Shown here: positions 53,022 to 60,014 of the stretch, one piece after another
Layout of the letters: every line of letters begins with the position of its first letter
Position numbering within the stretch: position 1 is the stretch's first letter
Origin: DASZQY01 sp963843565
Lineage (GTDB): Bacteria > Pseudomonadota > Alphaproteobacteria > Rhizobiales > Kaistiaceae
Assembly: GCA_963843565.1 (NCBI GenBank)
Contig: CAWJKY010000003.1
Span: 2,170,001-2,234,000, forward strand
Reading direction: 5' to 3'
DNA length: 64,000 nt
Notes under the pieces: generated by a model
What the model was told of the DNA's origin: nothing
Database searches by the model: none
Seen by the model: only the letters and a program-made list of their open reading frames with translations
Program-made: the position numbers and the translations under genes

Positions 53022-54503
53022 ATGGCAGGAATAGGATTCGCTCTGCATCGCCTGGACAATGGCCAAAGCACGAAGCCCCGAGAGAACTCGCGGTACGGGG
53101 GACTTGCCGCCGTCACTCCCTGGATTTTTGCAATCCTCGCACTCGAATTCCTGCGTCGCGGTCTTGATGCCGTCCAACTCGACGGACAGGCGATGTCTCT
53201 GCAGGCCAACATCATTTACCTCTTCCTGATCAGCTTGGTTTCCGCCGCCACGGTGGCTGCCGTTGCGATACGCATCGTGTTCGACGACATCCACCGGGAG
53301 CAGATGGATCTGACGGCGACGACCTACATTCTGGCTCTCGCGGGGTCGGTGGCCGTGGGCGCAACTGGGGCGCTGGCCTTGTTCGGCATCACCACCGACT
53401 TTTCCACTCCTCAGCTCCTGGCGGAGATGGCAGCGGCTGGCGCAATGGCGATGACGTGGACCGCCGCTGCCTTCTGCACCGCGATCCGCGCCTACCGGGC
53501 TACCAGCTTTGCATTCATGGCGGGATTCGCCCTATCCGTCCTCGCTACATTGTTTGCTGTCAGACATGGCGGCGACTTTCATCTTCAGGCTTTGGCGTTC
53601 GCCAGTGGCGTGGGGGCTGCGTCGGTCTGGCTGAGCGGCAACGTCTTCCTGGCATTCGGGGAGCCTTCGGCTGGGACGCTGAAGCCGGCGCTCGCTCGAA
53701 TGATCTCCGGCTTCTCAGACTACAGAAGCATTGCGCTTGGCGCCGTCGTTGCCGCAATGGCCATCTGGGTCGACTCGTTCATCGTGTGGCACAGCGCGTA
53801 TGGCAAAGCAGCACCGAACGGGCTTGCAACCATGCCGTTCTACGACAGTGCGATGTTTGTTGCGCGCATCAGCATGTTGCCCGCGCTGCTTGTATTTCTG
53901 AGGTTTCTCGGCGGGGCATGGTTCGATCGTCTGCGGGCCTATCTACGCTCGGTCAATTACAATGATACTCTTGACCAAATCGCGTCCCAGTCAGCCTTGT
54001 TTGAGCACTCCGTCAAGCGCGGTCTTCTGTGGCTGATCGGCATTCAGTGTCTAGTTGCCGGGTTGCTCTACTTCTTCTTGCCGGACTTTGTGAAGCAATT
54101 TGGGCTGCTCTATGAACAAGTCGGGGTGCTGCGCGTCGGTGTGCTCGGCACTGTCTTCTATGCCCTGTTTTCGCTGACCGCGACGCTCGTCCTGTACTGC
54201 GGCTGTGACCGTAAGTTTCTGGCGCTGCAACTGGTTTTTCTCGTACTGAACGGCATTGCCACTTCAATCTTTCTGCGCTGGGGCCCGGACTATCTTGGCT
54301 TTGGGTTCCTGGTGGCCTCGATTCTGGGCGCCGTAATCGCCGCTTCAGTGCTGGAGCACACACTGAAACGCATGCCCTACATCTCGTTCGCCAACGCGCT
54401 GCGCACCTCGCGTATTGCCTCCAATCGAGCAGGGACTCGCCGCACCACGAGCTTCAAGCCGCCGCGTTCCGAGATCAACTCATACCTATCGACGAGCCCA
54501 TAG
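53022..54503 (+). CDS. pelG: PelG membrane transporter
   Basis: A 493-residue polytopic protein with about 12 helices. It begins MAGIGFALHRLDNG, the PelG signature, and belongs to the same flippase superfamily as Wzx. With PelD, PelE and PelF it forms the inner-membrane synthesis and export complex. It begins two bases after pelF ends. Its last base overlaps the GTG of the next gene. Confidence 0.9.
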   Translation: MAGIGFALHRLDNGQSTKPRENSRYGGLAAVTPWIFAILALEFLRRGLDAVQLDGQAMSLQANIIYLFLISLVSAATVAAVAIRIVFDDIHREQMDLTATTYILALAGSVAVGATGALALFGITTDFSTPQLLAEMAAAGAMAMTWTAAAFCTAIRAYRATSFAFMAGFALSVLATLFAVRHGGDFHLQALAFASGVGAASVWLSGNVFLAFGEPSAGTLKPALARMISGFSDYRSIALGAVVAAMAIWVDSFIVWHSAYGKAAPNGLATMPFYDSAMFVARISMLPALLVFLRFLGGAWFDRLRAYLRSVNYNDTLDQIASQSALFEHSVKRGLLWLIGIQCLVAGLLYFFLPDFVKQFGLLYEQVGVLRVGVLGTVFYALFSLTATLVLYCGCDRKFLALQLVFLVLNGIATSIFLRWGPDYLGFGFLVASILGAVIAASVLEHTLKRMPYISFANALRTSRIASNRAGTRRTTSFKPPRSEINSYLSTSP

Positions 54504-55456
54504 TGGGCGGACCAAAGCATAGAAGCTGGTCGCGGCGTCGCATTATCGCCGGCCTGTCAGGCATGATCGCGGGCGGCTTGCTCGCACCCGCCAGAGCGGC
54601 CAGCTCGCGGACTGCGTCTGTCTCCGAAGATACCCGAGCCCTGCTAGGCGCTGTCGAGAGGTGGGGATGCCAATATCAGAACATAGACGTTGGGGCGATC
54701 GCTGCATCGGACCTTGATCTTGTCGTTCTTGAGCCAAGCCTTGATGACGATGCCGCGCTCTTCCTTTCTTCCAAGGAAATCGAAGAAATGAAGGTGAAGC
54801 CGGACGGGGGCCGGCGGCTCGTTCTCGCATATCTCGCGGTCAGTGAGGCGAATGTGACCCGATGGTTCTGGCCGGATGCCTGGCGTCGTTCCGCGCCAGA
54901 CTGGCTTGGACCGGCCAATCCGAGCTGGCCGGACGCTCATTTCGTCCGGTTCTGGGATTCGCAGTGGCAAGATCTAGTCTTTGCAGGCAAGAACTCGCTG
55001 CTCAACGGAATCATTGCGGCGGGCTTCGACGGCGTGCTGCTTGACTCGGTCGATGGCTACACCGTGTGGTCGAAGCGCTATCCCGAGGCAGCCAAGGAGA
55101 TGGTGACTCTGGTGCAGCGCATTTCGGAACGCGCGCGCAAGAAGAACCCTGCCTTTTTGATCATGGTCCAGAACGCAGAAGATCTGCTTTTTGACGACGT
55201 CTATCGAAGCTCGATCGACGGATTGAACAAGGAATCCCTGTTTACCGGGCTGCGCGGTCCAAACACTCGGAATTCTGCATCCGAAATAGCGTGGAGTCTG
55301 GAACGCCTCGCTTTTGCGAGAGAGGCCAGGATACAGTTGTTCGTCACAGATTACGCCACGTCGAAAGTCATGCGGTCATACGTCCGCCGCGAGGCCAATA
55401 AGCTTGGCTTGCCCCTTTTCCAAGGCACGTGGCATCTGGATCGACTGCCCGAATAG
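54503..55456 (+). CDS. Secreted endo-alpha-1,4-polygalactosaminidase-like hydrolase (PelA hydrolase domain)
   Basis: A 317-residue GH114/TM1410-type barrel, like the N-terminal hydrolase domain of PelA. A Tat-like signal (SRRRIIAGLSGMIAGGLLAP, cut near APARAA) is followed by QYQNIDVGAIAASDLDLVV, VLAYLAVSEAN and the family motif AGFDGVLLDSVDGY near residue 172. It probably cuts the galactosamine-rich Pel polymer. The GTG start shares one G with the pelG stop, so it belongs to the operon. It supplies the domain missing from the PelA gene at the other end. Confidence 0.85.
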   Translation: MGGPKHRSWSRRRIIAGLSGMIAGGLLAPARAASSRTASVSEDTRALLGAVERWGCQYQNIDVGAIAASDLDLVVLEPSLDDDAALFLSSKEIEEMKVKPDGGRRLVLAYLAVSEANVTRWFWPDAWRRSAPDWLGPANPSWPDAHFVRFWDSQWQDLVFAGKNSLLNGIIAAGFDGVLLDSVDGYTVWSKRYPEAAKEMVTLVQRISERARKKNPAFLIMVQNAEDLLFDDVYRSSIDGLNKESLFTGLRGPNTRNSASEIAWSLERLAFAREARIQLFVTDYATSKVMRSYVRREANKLGLPLFQGTWHLDRLPE

Positions 55457-55489
55457 TGGATCGTCGTGATGACGATTGGGGTCCCGTTC

Positions 55490-55750
55490 GACCAATGCGC
55501 GTGCGAGCTGCTCGGTATCCTCGTCTATCTTTTCGACCACCCCGGTCTCACGCTCGAACTGGTAGATCGCGTTCTGCAGTTGCTGGTCGAGGACGCGTCT
55601 GTCGGTAACCACGACCACTGAATGAAAGACCTTCTCGTCATCGGCGTCGTGCAAGCTCGCCAGTCGGTGCGCCAGCCATGCGATGGAATTGGACTTGCCC
55701 GATCCCGCCGAGTGCTGAACGGGGTAGTTCCGCCTGTCGGCGGTGAGGGC
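55490..55750 (-). pseudogene. Fragment of a type I restriction enzyme R subunit (hsdR)
   Basis: In one minus-strand frame: RRNYPVQHSAGSGKSNSIAW, LAHRLASLHDADDEKVFHSV, VVVTDRRVLDQQLQNAIYQF and ERETGVVEKIDEDTEQLARA. This is the Walker A region and the following DEAD-helicase part of HsdR. Both ends are lost: it joins the resolvase fragment at 55750 and fades into the pel hydrolase end. No HsdM or HsdS is nearby. Confidence 0.75.
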
Positions 55751-55752
55751 TG

Positions 55753-55970
55753 AATTTCCCGCCTATGAAAGAGCCGCTGCCCGGCGCAGAAGATTGCGCA
55801 CGTTCGACACGTGCCATTGTCCGCCGCGGGCCGTCCGGACGCCTCGGTTGTTCAGTGCCGTAGCCAGGCCAGGCAGATCGGTGACTCCAGCGGTCCGGAG
55901 CGAGGTCACGATCGGCAGGACGTTGGCAGCGACTGCATCCGCTTCTTCCGACAAAGCCCTAGATGCGGCC
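55753..55970 (-). pseudogene. C-terminal fragment of the small serine resolvase, copy 3
   Basis: Encodes RALSEEADAVAANVLPIVTS, LRTAGVTDLPGLATALNNRG and VRTARGGQWHVSNVRNLLRR, the C-terminal helix-turn-helix half of the resolvase at 58298. The same edge sequence, AATTTCCCGCCTATGAAAG, is at 55753-55771. The catalytic domain is gone; upstream the frame runs antisense into the tfoX remnant. Confidence 0.8.
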
Positions 55971-56287
55971 CGGTTCAGGACGCTCATCGACGGCCTGCAG
56001 GGAACCTCGGAAAAGCGGATGATGGGCGACATCTGCTTCTTCCTCAACGGTCACATGATCGGCGGTGCCGATCTTGGCCCGGCCGGCGGGGAAAGGCTCA
56101 TGTTCCGGGTCGGTAAACCCAATATCGCGGCAGCCGAACCCCCCCCTTTGGCGAAATGGTGACCCTCGGCCGGCGCCGCATGACCGGCTTCTATGTCGTC
56201 GACGCGGAAATGGCCGACGCGGCAATGCTGCGCCAGTGGATTTCCCTTGCCATCGCACACGCATTGTCTTTGCCGGCGCGCATTTGA
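55971..56287 (+). pseudogene. TfoX N-terminal-domain gene, truncated and frameshifted
   Basis: FRTLIDGLQGTSEKRMMGDI, CFFLNGHMIGGADLG and RLMFRVGKPNIAAAEPPPLA match the TfoX N-terminal domain. A run of eight C at 56138-56145 precedes a frame change; GRRRMTGFYVVDAEMADAAM and LRQWISLAIAHALSLPARI complete it, ending at 56287. The first residues are replaced by the resolvase fragment. The C run could also be a sequencing slip, but the missing start makes it a remnant anyway. Confidence 0.65.
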
Positions 56288-56477
56288 TCCACCTCATCGC
56301 AGCACCGTGGCGGAAGCCGGGGCGCTTTGCGTTCCGGAGCGCTGGTGTAAACTCTGAGCGATGGGAGGCGCCCGCGGGGTGCAGGAAGAATTTCGGTCGT
56401 GTTGTCCAAAACGGTGTGGCAGAGGCGTCGTATGCGTGTGTCGGCGGCACCGCCGGTACGGCAAATGGGAGAACAAA

Positions 56478-56828
56478 ATGACCAAGAAGAACTACCTCTA
56501 TATCCGCCGCTCCAAGCCAGGACAGGCCTCCGGAGGCGCAAAGCCCTCACCGTCCCAGATGGAGGACATGTACGCCAAGTTCAACGCCTGGAAGGAGAGG
56601 TTCGTCGACAACATCGTCGACATGGGCGCGCCGCTGGGCAGCGGCGGCCGGGTCGTGACGCTCGAGGGCACCAGCGACGGCCCCTTTGTCGAGACCAAGG
56701 AAATCGTCGGCGGCTATATGGTGCTGTCGGCCGAAAATCTCGACGAGGCCGAGGCGATGGCTCGCGAGATGCCGGGTGTTGTCGGGCCGGGGGCGAGTGT
56801 CGAAATCCGCGAGATCAAGTCGGTTTGA
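56478..56828 (+). CDS. YCII-related DGPF-domain protein
   Basis: A 116-residue protein with the DGPF motif in GTSDGPFVETKEIVGGYMVL (about 73) and the preceding MEDMYAKFNAWKERF. DGPF proteins are standard partners of ECF42-type sigma factors, and here the sigma factor gene overlaps by four bases (TTGA). Its activity is unknown; the fold is related to YciI, a possible enzyme. The ATG at 56478 directly precedes the conserved start. Confidence 0.87.
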   Translation: MTKKNYLYIRRSKPGQASGGAKPSPSQMEDMYAKFNAWKERFVDNIVDMGAPLGSGGRVVTLEGTSDGPFVETKEIVGGYMVLSAENLDEAEAMAREMPGVVGPGASVEIREIKSV

Positions 56829-58078
56829 GCGGGACCCCGGGGCTCGTCGAGCATTTCTTCCGTCACGAATACAGCCGGCTCGTGGCGGTACTGGCTCGCC
56901 GCTTCGGCGCTAGGCATATCGAGACGATCGAAGATGCCGTTCAAACGGCCCTGGCCAAGGCACTCGATAGCTGGGTGGCCGATGGATTGCCCGACAATCC
57001 ATCGGCCTGGCTGTTTCGAGTCGCGCGCAACCAGCTGTTCGACGATTTCCGCCGGAAGGCGGGACGCGACCGGATTCTGGCCAACAACGCACATGAGTTC
57101 GAAGCCGAAGAACCGGAGTCACCCAGTGCCTTCGCGGCTTCGGAAATGCACGACGATCTGTTGCGGATGTTGTTCTCCTGTTGCGGCGACGCCGTATCAA
57201 CGGACGCGCAGCTGGTTCTCGCTCTCAAAATCTTGTGCGGCTTCGATATCCACGAAATCGCGGCGCGTCTGTTCATCGCCGAGGACACAGCCTACAAGCG
57301 ACTGACGCGCGCGCGGGAGCGGCTGAAGCAAGTCTCGTTCAATGTTGGCGAGTTGTCCGCCGGGGATTACAGCGCCCGCCTGCCTGCCGTGCACAAGATC
57401 ATCTACCTCTTGTTCACCGAAGGATATTTGTCCTCGCATGCCGATCGCGCCATCCGCCGGGAGCTTTGCGAGGAAGCGATAAGGCTCGCGACAATCCTTG
57501 TTGAGCACCCGGCCGGCCAGGAACCCCAGACCTATGCCCTGCTCGCCCTCATGCATCTTCACATTGCCCGATTGAGCGCGCGTCAAGATGCGGCCGGCGG
57601 TCTGCTGCTTCTGGAAGAACAGGATCGTTCTCTCTGGGACAGGGGAAGGATCGCCATCGGGCTCGACTGGCTGGCGAAGGCATCGGAGGGAGACTACTTT
57701 TCGCGGTTTCACGCCGAAGCCGGTGTTGCCGCCGAACATTGTCTGGCGCCATCCTTCTCTGAGACGAGATGGGACCGGGTTGCCGAATGCTATGCCCTTC
57801 TGGAGCGGATCGCGCCCTCGGCCATCCACCGTCTCAACCGGGCGGTCGCCATAGCGGAACGGCAGGGTGCCGATTCAGGTCTCAAGGTTCTCGAAGGCTT
57901 CGAGCCGCCATCGTGGCTGGCGGGCAGCTACTTGTGGTCGGCTGTGCTCGCGGATCTTCATCGTCGGTGCGGTCACGCTGACACCGCCGCGAGTTTCCGC
58001 GAACTTGCAATGGCAGCGGCACCGACGGCCGCAGTCAGATCCCTGCTATCGCGCCGGCTGGGCGGGGCGGGGGATTGA
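56825..58078 (+). CDS. ECF42-type RNA polymerase sigma factor
   Basis: A 417-residue sigma factor, much longer than ordinary ECF proteins. Region 2 (about 8-75) includes VEHFFRHEYSRLVAVLARRF and WLFRVARNQLFDDFRRK; region 4 (about 115-165) has LKILCGFDIHEIAARLFIAE and YKRLTRARERLK. The rest is the TPR-like C-terminal extension (DUF6596) typical of the ECF42 group (LPAVHKIIYLLFTEGYLSSH). No anti-sigma factor is adjacent, as is usual for this group. TTG start overlapping the DGPF stop codon. Confidence 0.9.
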   Translation: MSGTPGLVEHFFRHEYSRLVAVLARRFGARHIETIEDAVQTALAKALDSWVADGLPDNPSAWLFRVARNQLFDDFRRKAGRDRILANNAHEFEAEEPESPSAFAASEMHDDLLRMLFSCCGDAVSTDAQLVLALKILCGFDIHEIAARLFIAEDTAYKRLTRARERLKQVSFNVGELSAGDYSARLPAVHKIIYLLFTEGYLSSHADRAIRRELCEEAIRLATILVEHPAGQEPQTYALLALMHLHIARLSARQDAAGGLLLLEEQDRSLWDRGRIAIGLDWLAKASEGDYFSRFHAEAGVAAEHCLAPSFSETRWDRVAECYALLERIAPSAIHRLNRAVAIAERQGADSGLKVLEGFEPPSWLAGSYLWSAVLADLHRRCGHADTAASFRELAMAAAPTAAVRSLLSRRLGGAGD

Positions 58079-58297
58079 ACGGGACACAATTTCAAATTCG
58101 AATTCCGGCTTCGCGCGAACCGCTTTCTCCAACTGGCGTTTCAATCATGCCGACAACAAAGGACACACGGCGCCCGGCGAACAGGCGCGGTATTCTTGAC
58201 GCCAGTTGCCCGCGAGGCACCTGTTGCGCGGCGTGAGTTAACCTGATGGCGTTTGCCGTTTTCCGCGAAGGACAAGACCGAACGTCGAATTTCCCGC

Positions 58298-58978
58298 CTA
58301 TGAAAGCGTTTCTGCGCGCCGCAGCAGATTGCGCACGTTGGAGACGTGCCAGCGGCCGCCACGGGCCGTTCGAACGCCTCGGTTGTTCAGAGCGCCAGCC
58401 AGGCCGCGCAGGTCGGTGACGCCGGCAGCGCGCAGCGAAGTGACGATCGGCAGTACATTCGCCGCAAAGGTGTCGGCCTCTTCGGACAGCACCTTCGAGC
58501 CGAGCGCTGCAGCTTCAGCCGGATTGCTTCGATTGCCCAGCCGGGCGCCCTGAGCCTTCCGGGCTGCAAGCGCCGTCCGCGTCCGCTCCGAGATCAGCCG
58601 GCGCTCCTTCTCGGCGAGTGCAGCGTAGAGGTGCAGCATGAAGGGATCTGCATCTCTTCCCAGCTCGGCAACGATGAACGGCACCCGTTGGGCCATCAGG
58701 CCCGATATGAAGGCCACGTCGCGGGAAAGCCGGTCGAGCTTGGCTACGATCACCGGGCACTTCCTCTGGCGCCCGGTGGCCAACGCTGCGGCCAGTCGGG
58801 GACGTCGGTCGAGGGCATCGCTCCCCTTCCCCGTCTCGACCTCGATGAACTCCCCAATCAGGTCGAAGCCTTCCGCCGCTGCGAACCGGGCGACGGCGTC
58901 GCGTTGGGCTTCGATCCCGAGCCCGGATCGACCCTGCCTGGCGGTGGAAACCCGATAGTAGGCAATGGCTTGTTGCAT
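58298..58978 (-). CDS. Small serine resolvase, intact
   Basis: A 226-residue resolvase/invertase. Catalytic domain (about 1-140): Ser in AYYRVSTARQGRSG, VAKLDRLSRDVAFI, and ERRLISERTRTALAARKAQG. The C-terminal DNA-binding part has GVTDLRGLAGALNNRGVRTA and RWHVSNVRNLLRR. It would cut and join at the palindromic site in front of its own gene. It is intact, unlike the copies at 24815 and 55753, so it could act at all three modules. Confidence 0.9.
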   Translation of the reverse strand: MQQAIAYYRVSTARQGRSGLGIEAQRDAVARFAAAEGFDLIGEFIEVETGKGSDALDRRPRLAAALATGRQRKCPVIVAKLDRLSRDVAFISGLMAQRVPFIVAELGRDADPFMLHLYAALAEKERRLISERTRTALAARKAQGARLGNRSNPAEAAALGSKVLSEEADTFAANVLPIVTSLRAAGVTDLRGLAGALNNRGVRTARGGRWHVSNVRNLLRRAETLS

Positions 58979-59000
58979 CGCGACAAATTCAGCGGTTCTT

Positions 59001-59034
59001 GTACAAAACCCATACCACCATTTGGGTCTTGTGC
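59001..59034. promoter_or_regulatory. Palindromic site upstream of resolvase, copy 2
   Basis: GTACAAAACCCA and TGGGTCTTGTGC, spaced by ten bases; two arm positions do not pair. It has the same position relative to the gene as at 25536-25569. Confidence 0.6.
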
Positions 59035-59162
59035 GTAGCTAACTATCTGACATTGTTCAGCAATTTCGTTCCCGAAGACGCGCTGCCCATTGATCGGCGC
59101 CGGGGCCATCACCGTCGTCAGGTCGGCTGATACTGGGATCGACCCGTGGGGCCCGGAACCAT

Positions 59163-59183
59163 CCGCGCACACGGGCGGTTTTT
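59163..59183 (+). terminator. Terminator hairpin in the resolvase module, copy 2 (weakened)
   Basis: CCGCGC-ACAC-GGGCGG then TTTTT. One stem pair is lost compared with 25699-25719, so termination is likely weaker. Confidence 0.45.
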
Positions 59184-59283
59184 CCAGCCACCGCCCGAGC
59201 GGGGCCTCGGATACCGGAGGTAGCGCCGCCGCCAAAAAACGCTTCGTGTAGACGAGCGACTTCTGGGGCGACGGAGCAAATGA

Positions 59284-59455
59284 CTATGATCGCCGGCCAA
59301 GCCGTGCCTCGGCGCGAACTGGCTCGGACAATTCGACCGGGTTTCCGGATGGATCTTCGGCGATGATTTGCTTTCCGCCGACGCCCGTGACGATCTTGTT
59401 CCGAAAGTGAGTTCCGCCCTGGCGAAGCCGTTCAATGATCGCTTTCTGATCGCCA
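59284..59455 (-). pseudogene. C-terminal fragment of a VOC (glyoxalase-like) protein gene
   Basis: GGTHFRNKIVTGVGGKQIIA, then EDPSGNPVELSEP and a basic tail, is a typical end of a glyoxalase/bleomycin-resistance family protein, including the metal-binding Glu of PVELSEP. The first two thirds are missing; at about 59455 the sequence switches to an unrelated gene on the other strand. Confidence 0.65.
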
Positions 59456-59766
59456 GCCTGGCGGACTTCCGCGAGCATCTGGCGGCAACCTCGATCCTGA
59501 CGCGGGACACCGCCGTGACGGTCACCATGTCGGCGGGTGTCGCGGTGCTCTGGGATGGCGCCGACTTCAACGACCTCTACGCCGAGGCCGATCACGCCCT
59601 CTACCGGGCCAAGGCGCTCGGCCGCAACCGCATCTGCTATTCACATTCGTTCGAGGCCCTTCGCGATCGCACGGCGGCGCGCGACGAGGCGATGTGGCGC
59701 GACGATGCCGAGGCGGACCTCAACCGGCGTACCACGGATCGCGGCACTTACTCCTCGGTTGCCTGA
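59456..59766 (+). pseudogene. C-terminal fragment of a diguanylate cyclase (GGDEF) gene
   Basis: VTVTMSAGVAVLWDGADFND then LYAEADHALYRAKALGRNRI is the end of a GGDEF domain, followed by an acidic/basic tail and a stop at 59766. The GGDEF active site itself is absent because the gene begins inside the domain. It abuts the VOC fragment head to head. Confidence 0.7.
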
Positions 59767-59931
59767 GGCGGCGGCCGGTTCGGCGCCGGCAGCGATCTTC
59801 GACGAGTGGTGCCCAGGATCGAGGCCACCACGCGAGCGGGCCAGGAATTGCGCTGTCGCCGTGAACGTGCCGCCGACGATGCGCCGGACTTCGTCGAAAG
59901 CCTGCGCGAGCGCTCACCGCGCCTTGCTAAT

Positions 59932-59976
59932 CAGCCCCAGAGCGGCGACGAGGCCGAACCCGGCGAGGACGAGACG
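59932..59976. repeat. Direct repeat flanking the beta-propeller gene, right-hand tail remnant
   Basis: CAGCCCCAGAGCGGCGACGA and the bases after it match 62196-62240 (26 identical bases, then scattered changes). On the minus strand it encodes a C-terminal sorting-type tail, LVLAGFGLVAALGLISKAR, cut off from any gene. Confidence 0.65.
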
Positions 59977-60014
59977 GCGACGGCGGCCCGACCGAGGGGC
60001 CCGCGCGATCGGCG

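Larger units (their letters stand above)
58288..59283 (-). mobile_element. ~1-kb resolvase module, copy 2 (intact gene)
   Basis: Repeats 24817-25815 in the same direction: edge AATTTCCCGCCTATGAAAG, resolvase gene, palindrome, and an outer flank with a damaged terminator hairpin. Similarity fades after about 59283, where remnants of unrelated genes begin. Confidence 0.7.

Noticed and set aside
55490..55750. An active type I restriction system.
   Set aside because: Only about 260 bp of hsdR remain, with no hsdM or hsdS in the window.
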